Shown: piece after piece, positions 8,030 through 16,686 of the stretch | Numbering within the stretch: position 1 is the stretch's first letter | Layout of the letters: the number at the start of each line of letters is the position of its first letter | Assembly (NCBI RefSeq): GCF_014197145.1 | Contig: NZ_JACIEZ010000002.1 | Location: forward strand, 682,001 to 746,000 | Reading direction: 5' to 3' | Length of the DNA stretch: 64,000 bases | Source: Gellertiella hungarica | GTDB taxonomy: Bacteria > Pseudomonadota > Alphaproteobacteria > Rhizobiales > Rhizobiaceae | Made by a program: the position numbers and the translations under genes | Notes under the pieces: generated by a model | Database searches by the model: none | Told to the model about the DNA's origin: nothing | The model's input: the letters and a program-made list of their open reading frames with translations, nothing else

Positions 8030-10231
8030 ATGAGCCTCACCCTCGTCAGTCTGAACAATATCCAGAAGGATATCACGAAGACGCTGAAACAGATCTCGAG
8101 CGACAAGCAGGTCGAGCGGGAAACGGCCTATTACAAGGCAAATATCGGCAAGATCACGTCGATCAAGGACTTCCTGGCGAACGACCGGCTGTATCAATAT
8201 GCGATGAAATCCTTCGGCATGGAGGACATGATCTATGCCAAGGGCTTCATGCGGAAGGTGCTGGAAAGCGACCTGACGGACGGCAACAGCTTCGCCAACA
8301 AGCTGGCGGACGACCGCTATCGCAAGTTCGCCCTTGCCTTCAACTTCAACTCTGCCACCACCGCCGTCCAGACGAGCGCGCAGACGGAGGATGTGCTCGG
8401 CCTCTATGACCAGTCGATCGTGCGCGAGGACGATCAGGTGAGGGATGATACCCGCTACTTCCAGGCGATGATCGGCACCTTCCAGACGGTCGATCAGATG
8501 CTGACCAACGAGCGGGTGCGCAGCTACATCCTGAAGAATTTCGGCTATGACGCGGACCGCTACTCCTACAGCCACATCCGCAACATCCTGACCAGCGATC
8601 TCGCCGATCCGGCAAGTTACGTCAATTCGCTACCCACCACCACCGCGGCCCAGAGCACGGAAAAGCAGCGCGCGCTGAACCTCGCGAACGCCTTCACCTT
8701 CAACACCGACGGCACGGTGAAGAACGGCGCGGCGCAGACGGAAGCCCAGACGGCAGCCCTGATCGAGAACTACGTGCTCACCGTGCCCTCGCACAAGACG
8801 CCGTCTGCCGCCGCGGTCAACCGGCTCTACTACGACACGAAGATCAGGACGGTCACCAGCATGACCGAAATCACCGGCGATGCCCGCATGTGGGAAATCG
8901 TGCGGACCGCGCTCGGCAAGGACTCCACCTTCCTGAAGGCGACGTTCGAGAACATCGTCAGCTCCGATCTCAACGATCCCCAGAGCTACGTGAATACGGC
9001 CGGCAGCAAGAAGGAAGAGTACGCGGCCATCGCCCGGCTGTTCAATTTCGACACGAGCGGCAATACCACCGCCGGCAATGCCCAGACCAGCACCCAGGAA
9101 AACACGCTGCTCAACGGCTACAACACCCATTACGACGATGTTGACGAAGAAACGCGCAACATCATGAAGACGTCCTACAAGAACAACATCGGCACGATCA
9201 CCACGATCGACAAGCTGTTTTCCAACTCCACGCTGATGATCGTGTCGCTGGCGGCCTTCGGCATCAGCCGCGACGAATACAATCTCACCGAGCTCCGTCA
9301 GGCGCTGACCAGCGACCTCTCCGACCCGAAGAGCTATGTGAACACCAAGGGCGATCCGCGTCTTCTCAAGATGGCGCAGGACTTCAACTTCGATGCCAAG
9401 GGCAATGCGGCAGCGCCGCGCATGGCGCAGACCGAAAGCACCATCAAGGAAGTGGCCAGCGCCTATGCCATCCAGAAACAGCGCTTCCTGAAGTCGCCGG
9501 AGCTCGACACCGTCAAGAAGAAGGTCGAGGCCGAGACCACCTATTACAAGACGGAAATCGCCAAGCTGAAGACCGCCGACGAGCTCTTGAAGAACCGTCG
9601 ACTGATCGATTTCAACCTGGTTGCGCTGGGCCTCGACCCCGCCAAGATCTCCGACGACACGCTGAAGAAGCTCTTCAAGTCGGACCTCAACGATCCCAAG
9701 AGCTTCGTCAACACCCAGACCGACAAGCGGCTGAAGCAGCTGGTCTCGTCGTTCAACTTCGATGCGAAGGGCAACCTGATCCAGAGCGCCAAGGGCAGCG
9801 TCCAGGATCGCGGCCACATGCAGAAGACGTTGGACGGCTACCTGCAGAACGAGCTGGAAGTGCGCCAGGGCGAGGAAAATCCCGGTGTCCGTTTCGCGCT
9901 CTATTTCCAGCGCAAGGCGCAGACCATCACCTCTGCCTACGACATCCTCGGCGATACCGCCCTTCTGGAGGTGTTCAAGACCACCTTCAGCATGCCGGAC
10001 CAGTTCTCCAGCATGAAGATCGAGCAGCAGAAGGCGATCGTCGAGAAGAAGCTCAACCTTGCCGATCTCAAGGATCCGGAAAAGGTGAAGAAGCTCATCC
10101 AGCGCTTCACCGTCATGTACGACATGAAGCAGGACCAGGCGCAGGGCGGCGCCCTTTCGGTGATGTCGGCGTCCGGGTCGATCAGCGCCGATACTCTCTT
10201 CACGCTGAGCCAGCTGCGCACCGGCCGCTAG
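8030..10231 (+). CDS. Multi-repeat DUF1217 protein (flagellar type)
   Basis: 733 residues made of tandem DUF1217 domains. The signature (S-D-L-x-D-P-x-S-Y-V-N) closing each unit is seen at about residues 80, 189, 312, 429 and 551, and a degenerate sixth end (LADLKDPEKVKKLIQRF) at about 677. Units are 110-125 residues with YYKxxIGxIxSIxDFLxNxRL near their starts. In rhizobia, DUF1217 proteins are encoded among flagellar genes and are thought to be exported or flagellum-associated; here no flagellar gene is adjacent, so that role is inference. No signal peptide or membrane helix. Start at 8030 begins a clean family-like N-terminus. Monocistronic. Confidence 0.85.
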   Translation: MSLTLVSLNNIQKDITKTLKQISSDKQVERETAYYKANIGKITSIKDFLANDRLYQYAMKSFGMEDMIYAKGFMRKVLESDLTDGNSFANKLADDRYRKFALAFNFNSATTAVQTSAQTEDVLGLYDQSIVREDDQVRDDTRYFQAMIGTFQTVDQMLTNERVRSYILKNFGYDADRYSYSHIRNILTSDLADPASYVNSLPTTTAAQSTEKQRALNLANAFTFNTDGTVKNGAAQTEAQTAALIENYVLTVPSHKTPSAAAVNRLYYDTKIRTVTSMTEITGDARMWEIVRTALGKDSTFLKATFENIVSSDLNDPQSYVNTAGSKKEEYAAIARLFNFDTSGNTTAGNAQTSTQENTLLNGYNTHYDDVDEETRNIMKTSYKNNIGTITTIDKLFSNSTLMIVSLAAFGISRDEYNLTELRQALTSDLSDPKSYVNTKGDPRLLKMAQDFNFDAKGNAAAPRMAQTESTIKEVASAYAIQKQRFLKSPELDTVKKKVEAETTYYKTEIAKLKTADELLKNRRLIDFNLVALGLDPAKISDDTLKKLFKSDLNDPKSFVNTQTDKRLKQLVSSFNFDAKGNLIQSAKGSVQDRGHMQKTLDGYLQNELEVRQGEENPGVRFALYFQRKAQTITSAYDILGDTALLEVFKTTFSMPDQFSSMKIEQQKAIVEKKLNLADLKDPEKVKKLIQRFTVMYDMKQDQAQGGALSVMSASGSISADTLFTLSQLRTGR

Positions 10232-10301
10232 ACTGCTTTTTCCTGACCCGCCGCAGGGGCCGCTCTCCGACCGGAGGCGGCCCTTGCGCTTTTCGGGCGA
10301 G

Positions 10302-10327
10302 TCGATATATCTCGTCGGATATATCGA
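10302..10327. promoter_or_regulatory. ModE-type operator upstream of modABC
   Basis: Perfect inverted repeat TCGATATAT-N8-ATATATCGA, 18 bases before the modA start. Half-site sequence and spacing match the ModE box style (TCGNTATA...TATANCGA) described for molybdate-responsive control in Proteobacteria. Its position fits repression of modABC when molybdate is abundant. A one-domain ModE-like gene lies at the other end of the cluster (12904-13290). Confidence 0.8.
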
Positions 10328-10345
10328 TCAGGGAGACACGACCCC

Positions 10346-11125
10346 ATGCCGCTTGCTCCGACCCGCCGCGCCGTTCTGGCCGCAGTGCTCCTACTCGCGC
10401 TTCCGGCCTCCGGATCGGCTACGGAGCGGCCGGTTACCGTCTTTGCAGCGGCAAGCCTCAAGGATGTCCTGACCGATCTCGCCGGCGCCTACGAGCGGGA
10501 GACCGGGGACAGGGCGGTGCTGTCCTTCGCCGCCTCCTCGGCGCTTGCCCGGCAGGTGGAAGCGGGTGCGCCGGCGGACATCTTCCTTTCCGCCGACCGC
10601 AAATGGATGACCTATCTGAAGGACAAGGGTTTGATCCGGGATGAAACGGTCCGCGATCTCCTTGGCAACCGGCTGGTGCTTGTAGGCGCGCCGGGGGCGG
10701 CGAAGGCCGAGATCGGCGCGGGTTTCGATCTTGCCGGCGCGCTGGGGGAGGGGCGGCTTGCGGTCGGGCTCACCGCCAGCGTTCCGGCCGGCATCTACGC
10801 CAGGCAGGCGCTCGAGCGGCTGAACCTCTGGGATGACTTGAAGGACCGGCTGGCGGAAGCGGAAAACGTCCGCGCCGCGCTCACCCTCGTCGCCCGCGGC
10901 GAGGCGCCGCTCGGCATCGTCTACGAAACCGATGCGCTTGCCGAAAAGGGGGTCGCGCAGATCGGCATTTTCCCCGAAGACAGCCATGAACCGATTGTCT
11001 ATCCTGCCGCCCTGACGAAGACGGCAGAGGGGGAGAAGCCGGCCGCCTTCCTCGAATGGCTCTCTTCCGGGAAGGCGAGGGCGGCCTTCGAAAAGGCAGG
11101 CTTCCGCGTATTGGCGCCGAAATGA
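10346..11125 (+). CDS. modA: Molybdate ABC transporter substrate-binding protein
   Basis: 259 residues, periplasmic. Signal peptide 1-26 (RRAVLAAVLLLALPASGSATE). Mature N-terminus VTVFAAASLKDVLTDLAGAYERETG carries the Ser of AASL used for oxyanion binding; later LSFAASSALARQVEAGAPADIFLSAD, GLTASVPAGIYARQAL (about 145) and GIVYETDALA (about 195) are the other ligand loops of ModA. First gene of modABC, 14 bases ahead of modB. A ModE-type operator is just upstream, so repression by molybdate is expected. Confidence 0.96.
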   Translation: MPLAPTRRAVLAAVLLLALPASGSATERPVTVFAAASLKDVLTDLAGAYERETGDRAVLSFAASSALARQVEAGAPADIFLSADRKWMTYLKDKGLIRDETVRDLLGNRLVLVGAPGAAKAEIGAGFDLAGALGEGRLAVGLTASVPAGIYARQALERLNLWDDLKDRLAEAENVRAALTLVARGEAPLGIVYETDALAEKGVAQIGIFPEDSHEPIVYPAALTKTAEGEKPAAFLEWLSSGKARAAFEKAGFRVLAPK

Positions 11126-11139
11126 CGGCTTGAGGGGCA

Positions 11140-11838
11140 ATGGATTTTTCAAGTGACGACTGGGTGGCGATCGCCCTGAGCCTGAGGGTCGCGGCGGTGG
11201 CCGTCGCGGTTTCGCTGCCGCTCGGCATTGCCGTTGCCTGGCTTCTCTCGCGCCGCGACTTCCCCGGAAAGACGCTGCTCGACGGGCTCGTCCATCTGCC
11301 GCTCATCCTGCCGCCTGTCGTCACCGGTTATCTGCTGCTCGTCACCTTCGGACGCAAGGGCCTGCTCGGACCGGTTCTGGCGGAGATGGGCCTCGTCTTC
11401 TCCTTCCGCTGGACGGGCGCGGCGCTTGCAGCGGGCGTCATGGGCTTTCCGCTGATGGTACGGGCGATCCGGCTGTCGATCGACGCGGTCGACCGGCGTC
11501 TGGAAGCGGCGGCCGAAAGCCTCGGCGCACCGCCGCTCGGCGTCTTCTTCACGGTCACCCTGCCGCTCGCGCTTCCCGGCATCGTGGCCGGGGCCATTCT
11601 TGCCTTTGCCAAGGCGCTGGGCGAATTCGGCGCGACCATCACCTTCGTGTCCAACATTCCCGGCGAGACCCAGACCATCGCGGCCCTCATCTACAGCTAC
11701 ACCCAGGTGCCGGAGGGCGACGGGCCGGCCATGCGCCTCACGCTTGTGTCCATTGCGCTCTCCCTCGGGGCGCTGGCGGCGTCGGAACTGCTGGCCCGAC
11801 GCGTCGCCGCCCGGTCGTCGGGAGCGGCCCATGCTTGA
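11140..11838 (+). CDS. modB: Molybdate ABC transporter permease
   Basis: 232 residues, inner membrane, about five helices. The ABC-permease EAA loop (EAAAESLGAPPLGVFFTVTLPLALPGIVAGAILAFAKALGEFGA, about 120-165) is complete and contains the ModB-typical AKALGEFGATITFVSNIPGETQT. A GAGGGG ribosome site precedes ATG 11140. Overlaps modC by 8 bases. Confidence 0.96.
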   Translation: MDFSSDDWVAIALSLRVAAVAVAVSLPLGIAVAWLLSRRDFPGKTLLDGLVHLPLILPPVVTGYLLLVTFGRKGLLGPVLAEMGLVFSFRWTGAALAAGVMGFPLMVRAIRLSIDAVDRRLEAAAESLGAPPLGVFFTVTLPLALPGIVAGAILAFAKALGEFGATITFVSNIPGETQTIAALIYSYTQVPEGDGPAMRLTLVSIALSLGALAASELLARRVAARSSGAAHA

Positions 11839-12919
11839 GGTCTCGATCCGCCACCGCCAGGGCAATTTCGACCTCGAGGCGCATTTTACCGCCGGTCAGG
11901 GCCTGACGGCCCTTTTCGGCCCGTCCGGATCGGGCAAGACCAGCATCGTGCAGATCGTTGCCGGTCTTCTAAAGCCGGACGAGGGCTTCGTCCGCTTCGG
12001 CGATACGGTCTGGACCGATACGGACAATGGGCGTCACGTGCCGGCCCACCGCCGCCGGATCGGCTATGTCTTTCAGGAGGCACGGCTTTTCCCGCATCTG
12101 ACCGTCCGGCAGAACCTCGATTACGCGGCCCGCTTCCTGCCGGAGGCACGGGCTGGGTTGGGCGAAAACAGGAGCCGCATCGCCAGCCTCCTGCAGATCG
12201 CGCATCTCCTCGATCGCCGCCCCGCCACCTTGTCCGGCGGGGAAAAGCAGCGCGTCGCGCTGGGGCGGGCGCTGATGGCGCGGCCACGCCTGCTCCTCAT
12301 GGACGAGCCGCTCTCGGCCCTCGACCACGCGATCAAGGCGGAGATCCTGCCCGATCTCGAACGGATCCGCGACGTGGAGGGGATCCCGATCCTCTATGTC
12401 TCCCATTCGGTCGCCGAGATCGCCCGGCTTGCCACGCGGGTCATCTCGCTTGATCGCGGCCGCGTCGTCTCGAGCGGCCCGCAGCCCGCGGGCGTCATCG
12501 AAGGCGCGGTCGTCGAAGGGGGAGAGGCGCTCGGAAGCTTCCTGGCCGCGACCGTCACAGGGCATCTGCCGGAGGATGAACTCACCGCCGCCGCCTGTGC
12601 TGCCGGCACGCTCTATGTGCGCCAGGTGGATGTGCCGCCCGGCACGCCGCTTCGCCTGCATGTGCCGGCCAACGAGGTCATCCTCGCCACCGGCCCGGTG
12701 GACGGCCTCTCCGCGCTCAACCGGCTTTCCGGCGAGGTGCTGTCGGTAGAGGATCATGCAAATGCCGTGGATGTCCGTGTCGATTGCGGCGGCCTGCCGG
12801 TTCTGGCGCGGATTACCCGGCTTTCGGCGCGCGAGCTCGGGCTGAAGCCCGGCACGGCAGTCCATGTGCTGTTCAAGGCGCTCTCGATCGGGCCGGACAA
12901 CCTCTATCGCGGCGCCTGA
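11831..12919 (+). CDS. modC: Molybdate ABC transporter ATP-binding protein
   Basis: 362 residues. Walker A GPSGSGKT near residue 32, ABC signature LSGGEKQRVALGRAL near 134, Walker B LLLMDEPLSALD near 155, H-loop SHSVAE near 190, and a C-terminal Mop/TOBE molybdate-binding domain (about 290-355) that may allow inhibition by intracellular molybdate. ATG 11831 lies inside the end of modB (coupled translation). The 3' end overlaps the oppositely directed ModE-like gene by 16 bases. Confidence 0.96.
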   Translation: MLEVSIRHRQGNFDLEAHFTAGQGLTALFGPSGSGKTSIVQIVAGLLKPDEGFVRFGDTVWTDTDNGRHVPAHRRRIGYVFQEARLFPHLTVRQNLDYAARFLPEARAGLGENRSRIASLLQIAHLLDRRPATLSGGEKQRVALGRALMARPRLLLMDEPLSALDHAIKAEILPDLERIRDVEGIPILYVSHSVAEIARLATRVISLDRGRVVSSGPQPAGVIEGAVVEGGEALGSFLAATVTGHLPEDELTAAACAAGTLYVRQVDVPPGTPLRLHVPANEVILATGPVDGLSALNRLSGEVLSVEDHANAVDVRVDCGGLPVLARITRLSARELGLKPGTAVHVLFKALSIGPDNLYRGA

Positions 12920-13290
12920 TCCCCCTTCCCGTCGGGAACGAAGGCGGGGTCGCGCTCCTGCTCCAGCGCCGCGAGATCCGCGCGAAGCGCGAGCCTCGCC
13001 GCCTCCTCCATCCGCCGGCACCGGGCAAGCAGGGCTTCGCCATAGGGGGTCAGTCCGGCGCCGCCGCCGGCCTTGCCGCCGTGCCGGGTATGCACCGAAG
13101 GCTCACGGAACATGCAGTTGATCTCGTCGGCCAGCAGCCAGGCCCGGCGATAGCTCATGCCCATGGCGGCACCCGCCGCGCGGATCGATCCGTGACGGGC
13201 AATCCCCTCCAGCAGCTCCACCTTGCCCGGACCGAGCCGGACACCGGTGTCGAAATCGATGCGCAGCGTCAGCTTCGGTCCGCTCTCCAT
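12904..13290 (-). CDS. ModE-like LysR-type HTH regulator, single domain
   Basis: 128 residues. The winged-HTH of the ModE/LysR N-terminal type is clear: LGPGKVELLEGIARHGSIRAAGAAMGMSYRRAWLLADEIN (about 18-58) and GGKAGGGAGLTPYGEALLARCR (about 72-95). The C-terminal molybdate-binding TOBE pair of full ModE is absent and the tail is short and polar, so the protein would bind DNA but has no visible molybdate sensor. It is the last gene of a minus-strand operon (sua5, FAD oxidase, this gene; 3-base gap upstream) and ends inside modC. The most obvious target is the operator at 10302-10327 (inference). Confidence 0.85.
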   Translation of the reverse strand: MESGPKLTLRIDFDTGVRLGPGKVELLEGIARHGSIRAAGAAMGMSYRRAWLLADEINCMFREPSVHTRHGGKAGGGAGLTPYGEALLARCRRMEEAARLALRADLAALEQERDPAFVPDGKGDQAPR

Positions 13291-13293
13291 CGC

Positions 13294-14724
13294 TCAGCTC
13301 TTCCGTTCCGCCAGGACCTTGCCGGGGTTCATGATGCCCTTCGGATCGAAGGCGTCCTTGATCCGGCGCATCAGCTCCATCTCGATCGGCGAGCGGATGG
13401 CGGCAAGCTCGTCCCGCTTCAGCTGGCCGATGCCGTGCTCGGCGGAAATGGAACCGTTATGGGCCAGCACGATGCCGTGGACGATCTCGTTCATCTCCCG
13501 CCAGCGGGCAAGGAATTCGCGGGTATCGGCCTCCACGGGCTGGGAAATGTTGTAGTGGATGTTGCCGTCGCCCATATGGCCGAAGGCGCAGATCCGCGCG
13601 CCGGGCATGGCCGCCAGCACGGCCTTTTCCGCCTCCGCCATGAAGGCAGGAATGCGCGCGACCGGCACCGAGACGTCGTGCTTGATCGAGCCGCCCTCCG
13701 GCTTCTGCGCAGGCGACATGCTTTCCCGCATGTGCCACAGCGCCTTGCGCTGCTCGCCGCTCGCGGCAATCACCGCATTTTCGACGAGCCCCGCTTCGTA
13801 GCCCTGTTCCAGCAGCGCGTGCACCATGCGCTCGGCCGTTTCGGCGCTGTCCGTGGTCGAGATGTCGATCAGCACGTACCAGGGGTGTGGCGAGGGGAGG
13901 GGATCGCGCACGCCCGGAATGTGCCGGCAGGTGAATTCCACACCGATGCGGGGCATCAGCTCGAAGCCGGTCAGCGCCCCCGCGCAGAGCGAGGAAGCCT
14001 TTTCGAAAAGCTTCAGCGCCGCATCCACCGAGGGCAGGCCGGCAAAGGCGACTTCATGTCCCGGCGGGCGGGGGAACAGTTTCAGCACCGCGCCGGTGAT
14101 GACCCCGAGCGTGCCTTCGGCGCCGATGAAGAGGTCGCGCAGGTCATAGCCGGTATTGTCCTTCTTGAGGCTGCGCAGGCCGTCCCAGATTTCGCCGGTC
14201 GGCAGCACCACCTCCAGCCCGAGGCACAGCTGGCGCATGTTGCCATAGGCCAGCACCGCCGTTCCGCCGGCATTGGTGGAGAGATTGCCGCCGATGCGGC
14301 AGCTTCCCTCCGATCCCAGCGAGAGCGGAAAAAGCCGGTCCGCCTCCTCCGCCGCCCTCTGCACCTCGGCCAGGATCACGCCGCCATCGACGGTGATCGT
14401 GTTGCCGACCGGATCGATGTGGCGGATGCGGTTCAGCCGTTCCAGCGAAAGCACCACGTCATCGCCGCCCGTCCGCGGCGTCTGTCCGCCGACGAGGCCG
14501 GTATTGCCGGACTGGGGGACGATGGGCGTTCCCGTCTCGCTGGCGAGGCGCAGGATTGCCGAGACGTCCTCGACCGATCCGGGGCGCAGCACAAGCGGGG
14601 AATGGCCATGATAGAGCCCGCGGTTCTCGGTCAGATAGGGCGCGATCACCTCCACCTCGGTCAAAGCCTGGCCCGGCTGGACGAGAGCGGAAAAACGGGC
14701 GACCAGTTCGGGAGAAAGCGGCAT
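13294..14724 (-). CDS. FAD-binding oxidoreductase (D-2-hydroxyacid dehydrogenase type)
   Basis: 476 residues. FAD_binding_4 domain with PIVPQSGNTGLVGGQTP (about 62-78) and the SEGSCRIGGNLSTNAGG flavin loop (about 135-150), then the FAD-oxidase C-terminal domain with FGHMGDGNIHYNI (His-rich substrate/metal loop, about 382) and NGSISAEHGIGQLKRDEL near 435. This is the D-2-hydroxyglutarate/D-lactate dehydrogenase family; the exact substrate cannot be read. ATG 14724 has a GAAGGA site; upstream in-frame codons overlap sua5 and are not family-like. Second gene of the sua5 operon, 25 bases after sua5. Confidence 0.9.
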   Translation of the reverse strand: MPLSPELVARFSALVQPGQALTEVEVIAPYLTENRGLYHGHSPLVLRPGSVEDVSAILRLASETGTPIVPQSGNTGLVGGQTPRTGGDDVVLSLERLNRIRHIDPVGNTITVDGGVILAEVQRAAEEADRLFPLSLGSEGSCRIGGNLSTNAGGTAVLAYGNMRQLCLGLEVVLPTGEIWDGLRSLKKDNTGYDLRDLFIGAEGTLGVITGAVLKLFPRPPGHEVAFAGLPSVDAALKLFEKASSLCAGALTGFELMPRIGVEFTCRHIPGVRDPLPSPHPWYVLIDISTTDSAETAERMVHALLEQGYEAGLVENAVIAASGEQRKALWHMRESMSPAQKPEGGSIKHDVSVPVARIPAFMAEAEKAVLAAMPGARICAFGHMGDGNIHYNISQPVEADTREFLARWREMNEIVHGIVLAHNGSISAEHGIGQLKRDELAAIRSPIEMELMRRIKDAFDPKGIMNPGKVLAERKS

Positions 14725-14749
14725 GGCGTATCCTTCGGCGTACGGGTCT

Positions 14750-15730
14750 TCAGGCGCGGGGCGCGGCGGCCCTTTCGAGCCGGTCGTTGATCGCTTCCCC
14801 GAGGCCGTGACCGGGAATGGGGGCAACCGCAATCATGGTGGCGCCCGAGCGGTCTGCGGCCTTCATGGCGGCAAAGAGCCGGGCAGCGGCCTCGGCGAGG
14901 TTGCCGGCGGGGCTCAGGTTGTCGAAGAAGACCGCCTTCTCGCGGTCCGGCACGGGACGCGGTCCGAAGGCCAGGTAGGCCTCGCCCTCCAGGGGTGCCT
15001 CGGCCTGAAGCCGCATCGCGGCATCGGGGGCGTAGTGGGAAGCGAGCATGCCCGGCGCCTCGATCGCGGCACCGGCCTTTTCGGGCCGTTCGAGCGGCTT
15101 TCCCGCAACCCGCTCGATCTCTTCGGCGGGAATGCCGCCGGGGCGCAGAAGCCGCAGCCGGCCATCCGCCTCCACCTTGACGATGGTCGATTCCACGCCG
15201 ACATCCGAGGCGCCGCCATCGAGAACCAGGCCGATCTTCTCGCCGAGGTCTTCCATCACATGGGTGGCCGATGTCGGGCTGATGCCGCCCGAGGTGTTGG
15301 CGCTGGGGGCCGCCAGCGGCTTGCCGAAGGCGCGGATGATCTCGCCGGCAAAGCCCTGCGGCACCCTCAGGCCAACGGTATCCAGTCCTGAGGTGGCAAG
15401 GTCGTGAATGCCGCTGTCGGGGCGCAGCGGCAGGATCAGCGTCAGCGGACCGGGCCAAAAGGCGTGTGCCAGCTTCTCCGAAAGCGGATCGAAGCGGGCA
15501 TGGATGCGCGCCATGCCGAGATCGGCCACATGGGCAATCAGCGGATTGAAGCGCGGCCTGCCCTTGGTTTCGTAGATGCGGGTGATGGCGGCAGGATTGG
15601 TGGCATCGGCGGCAAGCCCGTAGACCGTTTCGGTGGGCATGGCGATGGGCCGGCCTGCGGCAAGCTCCGCTATGGCCGCTTCCAGCGCCTCCCGGGGCGC
15701 TTCTGCGATGGATATCAGCCGGGCCGTCAT
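14750..15730 (-). CDS. L-threonylcarbamoyladenylate synthase (Sua5/YrdC)
   Basis: Makes threonylcarbamoyl-AMP from Thr, bicarbonate and ATP for the t6A37 modification of ANN-decoding tRNAs. 326 residues: YrdC domain with AMPTETVYGLAADATN (about 32), KGRPRFNPLIAHV (about 55), TVGLRVPQG and AAPSANTSGGISPTSATHV (about 140), and a C-terminal Sua5 domain from about 200 reached through the linker SHYAPDAA. This is the long Sua5 form rather than short TsaC. Start 15730 is at the family N-terminus. First gene of the operon. Confidence 0.94.
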   Translation of the reverse strand: MTARLISIAEAPREALEAAIAELAAGRPIAMPTETVYGLAADATNPAAITRIYETKGRPRFNPLIAHVADLGMARIHARFDPLSEKLAHAFWPGPLTLILPLRPDSGIHDLATSGLDTVGLRVPQGFAGEIIRAFGKPLAAPSANTSGGISPTSATHVMEDLGEKIGLVLDGGASDVGVESTIVKVEADGRLRLLRPGGIPAEEIERVAGKPLERPEKAGAAIEAPGMLASHYAPDAAMRLQAEAPLEGEAYLAFGPRPVPDREKAVFFDNLSPAGNLAEAAARLFAAMKAADRSGATMIAVAPIPGHGLGEAINDRLERAAAPRA

Positions 15731-15808
15731 CTCTGTCCGTTGCCGTGAGGAAAGCCCGTTCCTAGCGCAGAGGACGGGGCAGGGCAAACGGCTTTTCGGC
15801 CGGGGGGA

Positions 15809-16414
15809 TCAAAGGTCGCGGATCTTCTGGCGCAGGCGGGGGTCGTTGGTTCCCAGCATCAGCACATTCTTCAGCGCGACCTTGGGATCGTGGGTGCGGA
15901 AGAGGATGCCGTTCGGCCTCAGCTTCCTGTCCACCACCATCTTCGTGGATACCTCGTTGTCGTTCTCCACCGCCACGGCGAAATACATCCGCGAGACGCG
16001 CCGGTCGAGCCGGCCGACGAATTTCAGCTCCTCGCCGATCTCGGAGAAGAAGTTCGCGATGTAGAAGGACCACTTGAGCTGTTCCTTGTTCATCAGTTCC
16101 GTCTTCGCCGCGGTGACGTGGCAATAGCCGAGGTGCGGGCGGTTATCGAGCGTGCGGTGAAAGACGATCTTCGGGAAGCTGATCGAATGGTGCACAGAGT
16201 TGATCCGGTCGTGGGTCCGCTCGCCGGCCCGTTCGAGCACGCGGCCGGTGCGCTCGGCCACCTCCTCGTAGCTCATGTAGCGCTTCTCGATGAAGTCCCA
16301 GCGCTCCCGGCCGCGGAAGATCCTGCCGGTGCGCAGGAATTCCGAGTGGATCGTTGCAGGTGCCTTGATGGCTTCCCGAAGACCTTCGGCGGCAAAATAG
16401 CGGAGCTTCGACAT
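15809..16414 (-). CDS. Conserved hypothetical rhizobial protein (DUF6656-like)
   Basis: 201 residues, unknown function; soluble, no signal peptide. Basic and Arg-rich, with a well-ordered mixed alpha/beta pattern, for example PHLGYCHVTAAKTELMNKEQLKWSFYIANFF in the middle and the C-terminal RTHDPKVALKNVLMLGTNDPRLRQKIRDL. The length and motifs resemble what is labelled DUF6656 in Rhizobiaceae; that assignment is from memory and uncertain. Codon use matches neighbours. Single gene, 78 bases before sua5 on the same strand. Confidence 0.55.
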   Translation of the reverse strand: MSKLRYFAAEGLREAIKAPATIHSEFLRTGRIFRGRERWDFIEKRYMSYEEVAERTGRVLERAGERTHDRINSVHHSISFPKIVFHRTLDNRPHLGYCHVTAAKTELMNKEQLKWSFYIANFFSEIGEELKFVGRLDRRVSRMYFAVAVENDNEVSTKMVVDRKLRPNGILFRTHDPKVALKNVLMLGTNDPRLRQKIRDL

Positions 16415-16547
16415 CGGCAGTCTTTCATCGGTCGCATTGCATGGGCCGGAATTCCGGTTGCTGGCAAGGCTAGGCGGCCTCCGTTTCGCGAAGCTTGCGG
16501 CGGAAGGGTCCAGGCGGGGCGGAAGGACGCGGAGGCGCGGGGAAATG

Positions 16548-16563
16548 TTGACGTTTACGTAAA
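16548..16563. promoter_or_regulatory. ACGT-type palindrome upstream of the acyl-CoA dehydrogenase
   Basis: TTGACGTTTACGTAAA, 124 bases before the start codon, with an inner perfect TTTACGTAAA palindrome. Paired ACGT cores of this kind are bound by MerR-type LiuR and some TetR-type regulators of acyl-CoA degradation. No such regulator is in the window, so the site is a proposal. Confidence 0.4.
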
Positions 16564-16686
16564 AATAAAATAGCCATCGAGGGGACCATAGGCCGGAAGT
16601 CCAATTGGCAAATGGCTCGGCAGGCGCTGAATTTGCGCTATGCTCCGGGCCGCCAGGACACCCGGGAATCAGGGAGTGGGAGAGCG

